A DNA stretch of 64,000 nt from Nothopassalora personata (GCA_033816765.1 CM066288.1:1426001-1490000), one strand, 5' to 3'; positions 1 to 12,127 are shown, numbered from the stretch's first letter. Notes: generated by a model not told the origin, from the sequence alone. Made by a program: numbers and translations.

Positions 1-2748
1 AGTCTAGCGCCAATCACTGGAGTGAGCATAGACCCGACGAGATCAGTCAGAGCGAGAGACTATTTCGACATGGACTTGGTGCATTCAAGTGGCCAGCAGC
101 TCGGCTGTAAGATCGAAATCGTTTACAGAGACGATGCGCCGGATCGCGGAAAGGCCGGAGACCTGCTGTTCTGCGAGGTCTCCACATCTGGCAGATGGCT
201 GCTCTTCCCACCAATACCGCATTCTCTTGTGTCTGCTCGTCAAGGTGATCGGCCAAGCGAGCTAGTGGTCATGATCCGCGGATTCTTGTCCAATGCGCGA
301 CAGTGGCGGGAAGTCCTGTCGCTGCGCACCGAAGACAATGCAACTGCTGCCGACTGGCTGCAGATGCTTGGCTCATCTCCAATGCCACCAAGATTGACCA
401 GAAGGTCAAGCTACAACATGTTCAAGGAAGTTCGCCTGCCTACAGCAGACAAGAGGGAAGCGCCAATTCCCGAGTCAGCTGAAATGCCCGACAAATCCAA
501 GGAACCATCTCCACGTGAGATCGAGGTGCCCATTGGAGAACGAGCCAAAGCGGCATCCAAAATCTGGGATGGCAGCGAAGTCAATAGTGTATGCGAGGAC
601 GATACGCCTACAAGAATACGACGGGCCAAGGCAAAGAGATATCATAGCACTATTGCTACCTCAGCCTCAGATGGCGTTCACCTCAGCGGCAAGGATGATG
701 CCGATCAGCCTGCTTATTATTACGAAAGACCACATGCGCCCGAACAGGCGGCCAGACGCCCACTGTCTTGCTACTCCAGATCAAACTCAGAGTGGACGAC
801 ATCGTCAATCACTACCGGGTCTGATGGCTACAGTGTGTGGCTACCACCATCAGATCGCGATAGGTACTCTGATGAGGAAAGCGTGGACGACGAGTCTGAT
901 CTCTCCCGGAAGCCAAGCAAACGTCCAAGTATGCACCGCAGAACATCGTCTGTGCCTTCTATGGATCTGCCTTCAATACCGAAGCTGCGCAAGACGAGCG
1001 AGTCGCGCCCGCCTCGAGCAGAAAGTCCTTCCTCGGATCGTGATGGCCTTCCTTCACAACAAAGAGCAGCAGCGGAGCGAGGTGCAGAGCCCTCGTCAGC
1101 ACCAGCCAAACTGCAGAAGCGACGACTGTCCACGTCTGGACCTTCTCGAGCCACAGAGCCGGACAAGCCTCCACCTCCACCTCCACATCGCCCATTGTCA
1201 TTCGGGTTGAAGTCGATGTCCTTCACTCCCGCATTCTTAAAGAAGAATCGTCGACCATCATCACCGCTGAAGCATGAATACGAGCCATCTACAGCATCCG
1301 ACTCGCTCTCTGACAGTGACTATTCTGATTATGACGACGACGATTCTGTAACTTCAAAGTCCACAGTCGAAGAAGGAGGCACTATCGACGAAGCTGTTTC
1401 GACCGTTGGCGATCTCAAAGCGTTTCACGACTACAACACCAGAGGTATGGGTAAACGAACGTCTCCTCCGCCTGACTCGGTGCCGACTCTCCCTGGAACA
1501 AGTTTGGCGCCTTCGGAATCTGCTTCACAGGCTCCCTACAGGACTGTCCCTCCGACAGCTGCTGAACCCGCCAAGACTGTCGCCTCGATCTTCGCGTGGG
1601 CGGAACACGGGTCTTGGGACAGCCTACATCCTGAGGAGTGTCAGATATTTATCACGCCTGGTCTTATTGAAGCATTTGACTTGACGCAAGCCAACTCTGT
1701 ATCTTTGGGCCCCAATGGCGGGAACTCAACTCCATCATCAAGGGGCATCAAGCCACTGGTCGCGCTTGAACTCACACCACTGGTGCCGCTCCGACGAGGA
1801 ACTGCGGTTGATGTCTCTATTCGTTCGCCACCGACCTCAAACTCTCTCCTGAGGACGGGAGCCAACGTGATGTTCCGGTCCAGAAGCTCAGAAGAATGCG
1901 AGAAGCTGTACGGGCTGCTCAACCGAGCTCGCATTAACAATCCGACATACATCGCGCTGCAAAACGCGAGAGGACCGCAGAATCGAAGCAATTGGTCCGA
2001 GGTCATGGATCGCAGAAACAACCTGCGCACGACAGGCAAATCTTGGTGGAGCCTTGGATCAAAGAAGAGTAGCTCTTACCGCTCGAACGGGAGCCGACCT
2101 TTGTCGATTGCTGCCACAGAGTCCTCAGTCGGGACAATGAACAGTGCTTTCTCGGCTCTCCGTCGCTTTAGTGGAAGCAGCAGAATCTTCAACATCGCCA
2201 AGAGTACCATTACCTCCCGTGAAGGCACTCGAAGCACTCAAAGCGAGTCGCTCTCCTCCGGTACTGCTACGCCAGTCGTGCCCATTGATCCGAGCCTCGG
2301 CACGCCCGTTGGCATCACGAATGCGAAGATACGACTATACGTGAGGGAGACTGCAGGAAAGTGGCGTGATCTAGGATCTGCACGCCTGGCTGTCATGCTG
2401 CCTCCTCAACCGGATCCATCCAGACCTGCCGGTCCGAAGACAACAGGCTTGGAGAAACGGATCCTTGTCTATGGTAAGAGCAAAGGCGAGGTCCTTCTGG
2501 ATGTCACTCTGGGCGAGACTGCGTTCGAGCGTATTGCCCGTACCGGCATCGCTGTCAGTGTCTACGAAGAGTCGGACCAAGTCGCTGCGGTGGGTGGCGT
2601 GGTAATGGCAAAGACGACTGTTTATATGATACAGATGAAATCGGTGAGTCTGACACTGCGGCCCCCTGATAAGCAAGATATACTAATCACATCATAGGAG
2701 CGCGACGCTGCATACACCTTTGGCCTGGTTGGCAAGCTTCGCTACTAA
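1..2748 (+). CDS. Conserved fungal Ser/Pro-rich protein, PH-like C-terminus (5' partial)
   Basis: The frame is open from base 1, and position 22 is GTG rather than ATG, so the start lies upstream of the window. Exon 1 ends at 2643. A 54-bp intron (2644-2697; GTGAGT donor, TACTAATC branch site, TAG acceptor) precedes a 17-codon last exon ending in TAA at 2746-2748. The visible product is about 900 residues. An ordered N-terminal stretch of about 120 residues comes first, then a long low-complexity region rich in Ser, Pro, Arg and Asp with a poly-Pro run (about residues 380-390) and acidic clusters. Two more ordered segments follow, at about residues 560-650 and 770-890. The last has alternating hydrophobic strands and suggests a PH or Ran-binding fold, which is an inference. 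The layout looks like a fungal cortical or scaffold protein, but I do not recognise the family and assign no function. Confidence 0.8.
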
Positions 2749-3899
2749 TATCGCTTGTACAAAAGGATGCGTTGCTCTTGGCGGCACATGAACTCTTCGT
2801 TGAGATTAGCATGGCGTTTTGGTATTCCTTTGACTGATCTCGATGCATTGACCGCGATAGATTGGGATCGTGGCATTGAGCTCACACGACGAGCATAGAA
2901 ACGATTCTTTTTTGTTGTAACGATACACCCACATACCTCCTCGACTAATGATACTACGTGATGCTTCAGCAGCCTTTGCTGTTCCTTTGTTGGCGACGAC
3001 CTGAGCCTCTTCAGAACACACGTTTGATGACACGGGCGATACGAGAAGTAAGGAGTGCATGGGTCAAGTCGCGAACCATAAAATCTTAGGAAGGTTCTAG
3101 GTCCGAGAGTGAAGGAGATCGTACGGTCGATCGAATGCCAACCGCGTTAACCAAGTCCGGAAGGTCCGCAGTTGAGCCGGCGAAGGGTCTAGGCACGGCC
3201 ACCCCGTCAACCCGTGACGATTTGACTACTGCCTCATCGCTGGTGACAAATTCCTAGCCGCCGAGCGCTTCGTCTCATCACAAAAACAGACGTCTTTGCT
3301 CAAAACAGGCTGTCGCGTAGCTGAACAGCTATGACGCTAGTATTGTACCAATTCATCCGAGGTGGCGGCGTCGCGCTATCCCTAGGTGACCGCCACAATG
3401 GCCGGTCTGTTCCGCGTTAAGTCGTCGTCGAATACCTTACCCAGAGAACCAGAGCGGCAAAGAACTGTATCAACAGCTCTCTGCGATGCTTGAGAAGGAT
3501 ATACACTTCGAGCGCTTATGCGTCGCTGCGCTCGGGACTCGATGTATGTAGCCTCGCATGTTTAACTCAGGCACAGACTCATGCCTCCAGAAGCGGAGAT
3601 CCTGCAGTCATCTACGTGCGGCTCGATTTCCGGCTAAGGAGCGACGTCTGGGTCATGATCCAGGCTATAAGGCCAGTATTGGCCCCTGGATCTCCATATA
3701 GCGTGTGCGAATGATCTTAGTATCCATGATTGTTCACCTGCCGTGCATTATTGCCCGTAGCTAGGGCCACCGGCTGAAGTAGCTGCGCCTCTCTCGATGC
3801 AACCTGCTACTATGACGCGCATCTCTAAGAGGACGGCAGTACGTCTAGGTTCGACAGGCTGGGAAGCGATAAGCACAGCACATCGATCATCAAGGCGTC
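2749..3899. other. Intergenic, no gene recognised
   Basis: About 1.15 kb between the first gene and the HET relic. Short open frames occur on both strands but have no recognisable motif, usable splice pattern or clear start context. Base composition is ordinary, with CA and TG present, so this is not RIP-treated DNA. It may hold the 3' UTR of the first gene and decayed sequence. Confidence 0.5.
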
Positions 3900-4432
3900 A
3901 TGGCAGAACACCTTTATGCAGGCTGCATATTGCCAGATCCAAACACCCATATCAGGCTCCTACGCATGGATGCCGGGCAAGAGGATGTTGTTGTCAGGTG
4001 TACCATGTCAGTCCATTCACTGGCTGATGCACCTACACTCAACGGTATTTCGTACATCTGGGGCCCGAAGGGATGTTCAGCGCAAATCCTGGTCGATGAC
4101 GAGGTCATGTTTTGTCACGGCGAAATTGCCAATACGCTCTCTGGCAAGCTCGACTCGAAAGCTCAGCATCTTCCAGCACTATGACATAACTTACAGTATT
4201 ATGGGACTTGTTGGGTTCCCCATCAAGCCGGTCTACAAACAACCAAGACGAACTCGCCACGACAGTCAGCATGTTACCTCCTACTTTCGGGGACTTGTAC
4301 ACGCTAGGATACCTCCTGGCCCATATGGATATGCGGGGGGAAACTTTTCATGCTCGCCTGCATGACCCCGTCTACTCACTCTTTGTAGACGAATGGGAGC
4401 TCTCCAGTAAGTGGTTGTTGTCGACACTATGA
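3900..4432 (+). pseudogene. HET (heterokaryon incompatibility) domain relic
   Basis: The reading from ATG 3900 gives 94 residues that follow the N-terminal half of a HET domain: an IRLLRM segment, then an acidic turn, then ISYIWGP (family pattern ALSYVWG), then a strand ending in a short loop and the NTL that normally begins the first helix. After that a stop falls at about 4182. The expected WIDAICINQ segment and the rest of the domain are absent. Hydrophobic fragments continue in other frames to about 4432 without clear homology. HET proteins trigger cell death after non-self fusion in ascomycetes; this copy cannot encode a full domain. It is either a truncated pseudogene or, less likely, one exon of a badly eroded gene. 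Confidence 0.6.
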
Positions 4433-4811
4433 TGATAGGAGAACTACCTAGTCGCTTCATTTGAATGAATACATATTGGGGGAGAAGCTCGACCACCGAA
4501 TGATGGCTGCTTGAGGCAGGTCAAAACAGGTCCTCAGATCTCCGCCTTCGGGTGTAACGAAGCACGTACGGACGATGTGGTAGAGTCCCCTGGAGACTTC
4601 TAGCGGACCCACTTCCGACTATGCTTGGTGCTCAGAAGGGAAGCTACGGATCGAGTAGTCGTTATTGACCCAGGCAACGTTTGTGAAAGGGTACAAACTA
4701 CCATCGACCAGGTACCTACATTTGGGCCAGATCGGCCGCGACGGTACTATTGACTACGAGGGAAGCAATTCCACGAATGATGGCTGCCGATCACGACGAC
4801 CATCTCATTCA

Positions 4812-5470
4812 TCACCCTTTTTCAATCGATGAGCTCGCAGCGCGGACTTTCAAGACACTGTGGGGGCTGCATGGACTAGAGAAGAGTATCATCCAGTTCA
4901 TGGCACACCACGCTTGACGAGCCATACAGCCTGGGAAGAATCGGCAGATCATCAGAGTTTGTACGTCATTTGCAGGTCCGCCGCCGAAGAAGAACAAGGT
5001 TGATACGAAGAACGGTATCAGGACTGCGAATTTCCCGCCGTACGCCTCACTCAGCGGAGCCCAGAGCAAAGGTCCAAACCGGAAGTCAATCAGCAGTAGG
5101 GAGAAGTCGAAACCTCCGTCCCAATCGAGAAGCGGTCTGCGACCGCGGCGAGAGCAGGAGAAGACAAACTACTCGCAAGAGTCGCACACATGGCTGTGAA
5201 TCCATAAAGAAGAGTCGTGATGGCTATCTTTTTGAAGGTCCAGTTCATTGGTCTGTATGGATCCTCCTTACTCTCGAAGTCAACAATCACATCCGCAGCA
5301 GTCTTCTCGTGCGTCAAAGGATACGTAAGGTGCGGTCTTGGAGCTCGAGACCTGACAGCAGATAGCATCGTGGAGGCCGTTGTCGTGGCTCATTCGAGAC
5401 GTTGGGATGGCGCTCGGTACAAGCTGCTGCCGTGTGTGCTGAATCTTCGTATGGTTCGGGCGTGGGGTAG
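4812..5470 (-). pseudogene. MFS drug:H+ antiporter fragment (DHA1 type), broken
   Basis: On the minus strand two frames together match the N-terminal third of a DHA1-family major facilitator. Frame one (5368 down to 5090) has the hydrophilic lead with DPYRPMNWTFKK, then membrane segment 1 and the start of segment 2 ending in TEVSTS. It stops, and the match resumes in another frame at about 5072 with FGPLLWAPLSEAYGG, the cytoplasmic-loop motif after segment 2, followed by segment 3 and a RFF motif. The remaining nine or so segments are missing. A frameshift or small deletion at about 5090 and loss of the 3' two-thirds make it non-functional. In intact relatives these proteins export toxic compounds or polyamines across the plasma membrane. 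It sits beside other gene relics. Confidence 0.65.
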
Positions 5471-5916
5471 GCCTCCCACGTGCCGTTCGGAGAATGCGCT
5501 TGAGGTGGCGGAGTGGGATTCATCAGTCTCACGATGGGGCTTGTCGCCCGTCGGGTGAATTGTTGTGGTGGCGTTGAGGCGATTCTTCTTCCTCCAACTT
5601 ATGCGAGCCATGGCCATCTCGCTCAAGATCTGGCTCCCGCTCGGGTCCTGACCGATAGTCCATGGTGATATACTCTGACCAGTCGTGTAGACAGACAGTT
5701 CAGCCTTGGTAGTCAATTGCCTTTGATAGCTTGTTGTCGATCAATGCTTTGAGTTCATATATTTGATTCGTGTCAGTCACTTCAAGGTATGCTGAACTGT
5801 GCAATCGAGACTCTATACCACTCCCCCATTGCCCAGACGGCAGCGACACAACACCATTAATCTCCTCCATCGTAGCACCGCGCAAAAACGTTCAGACCAT
5901 AACAATGACGTCTCCC

Positions 5917-6773
5917 TCAAGTTAAATGGTGCCGAAGTAGGCCAAGGACATCCGTGCTAGATCCGTTCGTCCGGCACCTGCAAGCCGGAGAACCTCCAGG
6001 GAACCAAATGAAGGCATTTTTAAGCTCGGGAGTACAGCGACTGTCCGCAGCGGAGTAACATTCGCCTCTAGCGGCTACTACCAAAGACGGCGGCTGATTC
6101 GCTGCGAGGCTGGGTCTTGCTGAGATAACCGCTGCCGCAAGACGCTGTGATGTGCCGAACGAGACCGAAGGCGAAGATTGCGATGAATGTACGAACGCGA
6201 ACAGCGACATTCCGCGATATCGTCCACCGTACATTAGACTGCTCCATGAGGCATGTGTCCCAGTATCGTAATGATCGCGAGCCCTCAGCAAGATCCAGTA
6301 GCACGTGGTGATCGCTATGGTATACACCATCGACTGACTGTACGTGCTTCACGACCATCCGCTTGTGAAGGCGAATATCGCGCATCGGTATGTTGCGAAG
6401 CGTACGAAGAGGTCTTCCAGCGACTAACGGCCGATGCTGCTTTCTGGCGGCCGATGCTGCTCTGTTGCAAACTCGCGTCGAGTCTTGATGCAGACCGGAT
6501 CCGAGTCTCCATCGCTGATGTCACCCTTGTCCGGTTGAGTATGACATTGATGCTCTCCATGCTCATATTGAAGACAGACGCTGCCATAAACGTCGGCCAA
6601 AAGAAGCAAGGTGGGTATATCGACGGTCTGCTACCTATCTTTTTCCTCAAGGAGACACTGTCAGTCAAGTACACTAGCAAAATAGTAAGAACACACTCTG
6701 GTATCACAGATAGAAGCAGCAACAGCAGCACATCTCCCGATCCTCCATTAGTAAAGTTTGGCATTCCCTGCAA
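5917..6773 (-). pseudogene. Possible relic of a polytopic membrane protein
   Basis: Minus-strand frames contain hydrophobic stretches in a plausible order. A Leu-rich segment plus a second helix occur at about 6750-6570, and a later helix FIAIFAFGLVRHI at about 6200 is followed by ESAAVFG. The last helix weakly recalls the conserved Phe-rich SGLxH segment of fungal wax-synthase/TRI7-like acyltransferases, but it is split between frames and no continuous exon model was found. This is a tentative reading from hydrophobicity and one short motif. It may be chance or an unrelated relic. Confidence 0.2.
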
Positions 6774-6809
6774 TGGATGTGACCCTACCGGAGAATCACA
6801 TCAATAATA

Positions 6810-7075
6810 AAGCTGTTGGCGGATCGATGGCCGGCTCCAGTCTTGATGAGGGTAGATGCAGTGGTGATGTAGATTAGTGACATTAGAGCTCCTCTCAAAA
6901 GGCCATCAACCACGGTCCAACCTCATCAGATGCGACCAGTACCGCAGTGAGGGCTTGACGCTGGGAAGCGCTTGCCACTTTGCCTCTGCCCGCACCTGCT
7001 CCAGCAATGTATTTTCAACCCAACCCTGAAAGCACACATGAACACCACGCTCAATGATCAATCTTAAAAGCCGAT
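6810..7075. other. Intergenic, 3' flank of septin gene
   Basis: No coding signal was recognised. It probably carries the septin 3' UTR on the minus strand. Confidence 0.4.
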
Positions 7076-8907
7076 TTAGCCGCGGAGCGAGAAGCCTCCC
7101 TTCTTGCGGCCCTTCTCCTCGACTGGTCGTCCGCTTTCAATTCGTGCCTTCTTCTCTTCGAGCTCTTGTCGTTGTCTGTCGAGTTGCTCTTTCATTTCGC
7201 GGTGCCGGGCGTAGAGTTCTTCTTCGCTCTGCTTGAGCTTGCTCTCCTTCTCTTGCACCTTCTGCTGGAAGACCATCTTCATCTCCAGCTCCATCTTGGC
7301 GAGCTTCTGCTCGTGCAATGATCGCTCCTCTTCTTGCTTGACAGCTGGGTTGACCTCTTTGAACACGCTTGGATCTTGTGCGACGCCCATCGATGTGAGC
7401 TTGTCGGATCGGTAGTTCTCGTAGAGGAAGTTGTTGGTGTGCTCCTTGAGCTCCTCCATGTGTGTCCTGATAAGCATCTGCCTGAGCTTGACGAAGTCGC
7501 AGTGCTCTTCGTTGTCGACCTCGATGACACCCCATGGATAGCGGCGGCCACGGACCTTGCGGCCTTCTGGCGTTTGAACCTCAGCGTTGGCACCAACGAC
7601 TGCGAATGGCACCTTCGACATGATCTCGTTGTTCTCCGCAATGGTCTCCTCGTCATCGAGCTCGTAACGTGGGCCCTCGAAGATCTGGATGTTGTGGTGG
7701 TGGATATCGGCAAGTATCTAGAGAGAATCAGTGCCTGCACCAACACAACAGTGGACGGGCCTCGACTTACACGCTGCTTGAATGAAGCGATCTCGTCGTC
7801 AGTAAGGGTGTCGGCCTTGGCAATGACAGGAATCAAGTTGACCTTGGTGTGCAGTCTACGCATCACCTCGACATCCAATGGCTTCAAAGAATGACCGGTA
7901 GGCTGAATGAAGTAGACACAGGCGTGTACGCGGTTGTCCACAATGTTCATGCGGTTGATCTTGTTCTCGGAGTCCAGATAGGTGTCGAAACGCTGCTCGA
8001 TGTTCTCCACGATGGGTCTCCACGAATCGTCGTTATTGACAAAGTCACCAAAGCCCGGTGTGTCGACCACAGTCAAGCGAAGGCGAACGCCGTTCTCCTC
8101 GATATCTGCAGAGATGGACTGGATGCTGACCGTCTTTGGTGCAAAGTCCAGGGATGGCTGCTTGCGCTCCTTTGGTGGGTAGAGGGAGGTGTTGAATAGG
8201 GTATTCACTAGAGTCGACTTTCCAAGGCCAGATTCACCTGTACAGATACGTTAGTGCACCTTCTACATTGGGTCGTCTCGTGGTTGTCTCGTGGGTGTGT
8301 GCTCACCAACGACCATAACGTTGAAGTTGAAGCCTTTCCGCACACTCTTACGATGCCATTGGTTGGGCAGATTTGCAAAACCAACGTATCCGGTAAGCTT
8401 TCTGCGCACAATGTTCCTCATGTCTGTCGCTGCCTGCGCTGCCGCCTTAGGGTCTTTCGAGGTCACGGTCTGAGGAGTCTGTTGTCCGCTGGTGCCCATG
8501 CTGTTGCTCGTCGCTACCAGTGGCGATGAAGGCTTGCCGTTAGGAAGGGCTTGGTTCGGGGCTGGCGAGGCTCGGTTTGACGGCGCAGTGGCCGTGCCAT
8601 TGGGAGAGGCTGTGAATTTGGAGTCAGTCGACGTCCGTACCACTTTCACCGAATACGGCGGACTCGAGATGATGCGGCCAACGGTAGCTGTGCCCGTTCC
8701 GAGCGGTATAGGCGTGCTGGCTGTGGTGCTGGCGGCAATTGTGCTGGAGCCAGCGCTGCTCGACTTGGAGGAGACGGACATGTTGCTGAGCAGTCTGTTC
8801 GCGCTCGCACGTGATGGTTGGGGATGCCGCTGGCAGTCGGGCGCTAGAGTGCGTCGTCGTTGATGTGGTGTCGAGGGGAGAGGGATGAAGTGGAAAAGCT
8901 TACCCAT
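7076..8907 (-). CDS. CDC3: Septin, Cdc3/AspB type
   Basis: Septins are GTP-binding cytoskeletal proteins that form hetero-oligomeric filaments at septation and branching sites. Exons on the minus strand are 8904-8907 (ATGG only), 8307-8843, 7771-8237 and 7076-7717. Introns are 8844-8903 (60 bp), 8238-8306 (69 bp) and 7718-7770 (53 bp), all GT-AG and frame-preserving. Joining exons 2 and 3 rebuilds the P-loop GESGLGKST. The DTPGFGD switch and the AKAD guanine-specificity motif follow, then the septin-unique element, and the C-terminus is a long charged coiled coil of about 90 residues. The N-terminus is a Ser/Thr/Ala-rich disordered tail. The C-terminal pattern matches the AspB/Cdc3 subgroup of filamentous fungi. 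Start choice: the 4-nt first exon adds 21 residues before an alternative in-frame ATG at 8781, which would remove the need for the first intron. All catalytic motifs look intact. Confidence 0.95.
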
Positions 8908-10228
8908 GGCGAGTGCGGTCGAGGTGTTTGTTGGGATTCGCAACGTGGTGTGACTTCTTGAATGATCTATAGCAAGAGCACATGCGTCAGCCGGTGATTC
9001 CGGAGGCACTCGTGACAGCCAATGACACAGCAGGCGCGAGCGGTGGTGGTGGTGGTGGTGGTGATGTGGCAGGGCTGTACAGTGAAATTCTGCTCAGCAA
9101 CTCAATGTGCCGCGTGTCATTCCACCTCCCACTTCGCGCCTACGTGGCTATTCCGGGCGTCGTGAACGATGATTGGTGATAGTGCCTGAGCTCGATGGGA
9201 GACGTACTATTGATGGTATCCGGTCACTGAGACTTTGCGCGATGTGGTAGGATGTGTCGTCGCTGCCGCGCGAGATGGTAGGGGAGCAGGACGCTGGCAG
9301 TTGCAACTTGCAAGTTAAGGGGATTCTTGCAGGGGTCGCACTTTCGCCGAACGCTTGGACCCAATTCTCTCCACAAGCCTCAAACCTTGAATTAACGTCT
9401 TCCCGTGACCTCGAGCCGTTTCGCAGATCCTCTGTCTTTAGGCCACGAACAGTACATTCTACGTGGGACTGTTGTCTCTGATGGTCGTACAACAATCATC
9501 TGACACTCGAGGTACACGTGTGGCAGCAGTACTTGCATTGCCTAGCGAGGAAGTGGCCCGGCATAAGCGGCATGCCGATGCACCTACTACGACCCATTGG
9601 GAAACTACGAGGGGGAGATGACTCGATCACAGCCTGCATTGGATACGTGCGGCTTGTATGCGGAAAAGCATTTGTTGAACCGCTTGCAGTGACTCCAGGT
9701 ATTGCATGACATTATGAGAAGCTTTGTGTCTCACATTTGGTCGGGCAATGCCTGCAGACATGTGCGAGTCCATGAAACGCCCCATGCCAAGCTTCTCGAG
9801 CGGTAAACTGTTGGTTCGTGCAACCGGGGTAGCGACTAACTTTCTGTACTATAGGTATGTCGTGCATCCGCTCGCATCCTGCGAGGCGATGGGCATGATC
9901 ATGACCATTTCTCCTTCTCAACCTCATCCTCCAAGACTCTCAGGCTGTCGCCGCTGCTCTTGTCACTGCCTGTGGCGGGAGGCCCCACGTCCAGTCTCCT
10001 GACTATGACCTCCTCGCTTATTCCGGTCATCTTGACGGCGATGTGAGGTAAAGACGGGAGCCTGCTACGGAGTAGACTGTCTGTCGGCCACTCTGTTCTG
10101 CTGGTCTGACTTCTCTTGGATATCCTGCTCACATGGTCCTCCGGTCTGCCTAGCAAGCTCATGGACACACTTCTGATCATGCGATTACTGACCGCACGTA
10201 GAGTACGTTTGCCTGGCTCCTCGGGCTT
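8908..10228. other. Long intergenic region between septin and exo70 genes
   Basis: About 1.3 kb. The septin promoter and 5' UTR should lie in its left part and the exo70 3' UTR at its right edge. A GGT microsatellite occurs at 9042-9063. I see no RNA gene and no convincing coding frame; a short minus-strand frame near 9900-10180 lacks support. Confidence 0.5.
9042..9063 (+). repeat. (GGT)7 microsatellite
   Basis: Seven consecutive GGT units plus one base, in the presumed 5' region of the septin gene. Confidence 0.9.
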
Positions 10229-12127
10229 CTAGCCCAGGCCTGCAAGTATCTGACTTAGCTGACCCTTGTCATACTTGACATATTTGCCCTTGCCTTTGTC
10301 GACGTCATGATATCGCTCCCAGAACCGGGCATACAGTGGATCAATGAACTTCTGCACTTCTCTGCCAAGGAGACCGCGTACTTCAGGTTCCATACGTAGT
10401 GTCTTGTGCTTCGCAACGAGTTCGTCGAATGCTGTGTTGAAGTTCTTGAACTTCTCCTTGATGCTGTCCTTGTCTTTACTGGACAATGACTTCAGAATAG
10501 CAGCAGAGTCGACAGCTGCGCCAGTGGAGGGCGGCCGTGCTGACTGCTTGGAAGTGTACTGCATATCCAAGAGGAAATGGCTGACATCGTTCTTCCAGGA
10601 GTCAAGGTAAAGGTTTGTCGCCTTCTTCCTCCAGCTGTCGATCTTCGACTGAGCACTTCCCACTATGGTTCGCAGGTCAGACTCTCTGATCATTCGCTCA
10701 ATCACAGCCATGTTGTTCGCCAGAAAGACACCTCGCAAGCTTTTCGTTTTCTGCAACTGCTTAGCTTTAGTCTCAAGACTGCCAAGAAGTGCTTCGATGC
10801 TGTCGGTGGCGTAGTGCGAGAAGAGTTTTTTGCCATCCGCACCAACGTCGAAGGACTTCAGTGTAGGAACAGAAGCACTTGATGTAGCATCAGCTGGCCG
10901 CTGCCAACCACCGTCACCAAGACTTCGCATGATACTGCTGAGTGGCACCAGGTAAACGGTCATGACTTGCAGACGTGCCATTACATCGGTGGTTATCGGA
11001 AGCGGACCACCGTCGTTGGGCAATTGCAGCATCTGTCCAACTTTGCTTTTGATATCGTTCAGGAGCGTCGACAAAGAGGACTTGGCAGTCTCGCGGATCG
11101 GTTTGAGTGCGTTCGACATGGCCTCTTTCAGCTCCCCAGTCCTGTTTTCGATCTCCAAGTACATGCTGGAAACGACGTCGATGATCTCGTAAGCGAGGTA
11201 ACAGTCAGTGATGACATGATTCCTGATGTGCGCGTCTAAATCTCGTAAGGTGTTGGTGAAAGCCCGTAATGATTCGCGGCAGGTCGCTTCGAACACAGCA
11301 CCCCACTCTTCGCGCTGGAAGACCGGACATATGCTGTCGTACTCTGCAATGTACATGCCCTGTATGCCTTGAGCATAGGTACCAATCGCGCAGCTTCCTG
11401 GCTTGTATATAGCATCTGCGGAGACCTTTCGAGCTGTGTTTGCGCACGAGATTGCCAGGTTCTGGAGAGACAAGGTCAGGTATTGACCCCTTTCATGAGC
11501 GTAGACCTTCGCAGACGGTGATAGGTCGCCAGCTGGTGCCACTTGCGACATGTAGTTGGCAATGTTGGTGTGGATCGTCCGCAGTTGAGCAGACTTGCTT
11601 GATGCGATCCGTGGAAACTCTTGCCCTTGCGTGATCTGCTTTAATGGTTCTATAGGCTGTGAATCCTTTCGCAACATGTCCCGAAAGACGCTTTCGAGAT
11701 TGCCTGTGCCGACTGCAAGAAGACTACTGAGCTCCGAGATGGCAGTTTGATTCGACCTCAAATTGGAGGCCTTGAGCTCGCGCAATGCTTGATTTGTCCG
11801 ATCTATGCTCGCGATGTATTCTGACAGACCGACACGGTCAGGCCTACTTCTCAATATCCGCTCCTCCTTGGTACGCATATCCAGTGGCTGCTTCACTTTC
11901 TCTATGGCGCTGAGGATGCGGTCGATGTTGGTGTTCTGTGTCTGCAGGCGCTGGGTGTTGCCATAGATAGGTCCAATCGCATCTTGCACAGTACGGCCCG
12001 TTTCGTTCAGGCGTGTCATCGAGCCTTGGATCTTCTTCGATACTGACTTCATCTTGTCGAGGCTCGCATACAGCACTTCCACCTCCGCCGACTCTTCCGC
12101 ATACTGAGCATGGCGTTGCGCGACCAT
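10229..12127 (-). CDS. EXO70: Exocyst complex component Exo70
   Basis: A single uninterrupted frame of 632 residues, the usual size for fungal Exo70. Exo70 binds PI(4,5)P2 and Rho-type GTPases and, with Sec3, anchors the exocyst at growth sites so that secretory vesicles can fuse. Visible features are an N-terminal helical coiled region (about residues 5-110), the long all-helical rod, and a basic, helix-ending C-terminus in which FWERYHDVDKGKGKYVKYDK (about residues 600-620) matches the conserved lipid-binding tail. The start ATG at 12127 lies just downstream of a divergent promoter shared with the phospholipase gene. No intron or damage was seen. It and the nearby septin both act in polar growth, but the spacing gives no sign of co-regulation. 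Confidence 0.95.
   Translation of the reverse strand: MVAQRHAQYAEESAEVEVLYASLDKMKSVSKKIQGSMTRLNETGRTVQDAIGPIYGNTQRLQTQNTNIDRILSAIEKVKQPLDMRTKEERILRSRPDRVGLSEYIASIDRTNQALRELKASNLRSNQTAISELSSLLAVGTGNLESVFRDMLRKDSQPIEPLKQITQGQEFPRIASSKSAQLRTIHTNIANYMSQVAPAGDLSPSAKVYAHERGQYLTLSLQNLAISCANTARKVSADAIYKPGSCAIGTYAQGIQGMYIAEYDSICPVFQREEWGAVFEATCRESLRAFTNTLRDLDAHIRNHVITDCYLAYEIIDVVSSMYLEIENRTGELKEAMSNALKPIRETAKSSLSTLLNDIKSKVGQMLQLPNDGGPLPITTDVMARLQVMTVYLVPLSSIMRSLGDGGWQRPADATSSASVPTLKSFDVGADGKKLFSHYATDSIEALLGSLETKAKQLQKTKSLRGVFLANNMAVIERMIRESDLRTIVGSAQSKIDSWRKKATNLYLDSWKNDVSHFLLDMQYTSKQSARPPSTGAAVDSAAILKSLSSKDKDSIKEKFKNFNTAFDELVAKHKTLRMEPEVRGLLGREVQKFIDPLYARFWERYHDVDKGKGKYVKYDKGQLSQILAGLG

Noticed and set aside
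828..1226. Gly-rich and Ser-rich minus-strand frames opposite the first gene
   Set aside because: Antisense shadows of the low-complexity Pro/Ser/Asp region.
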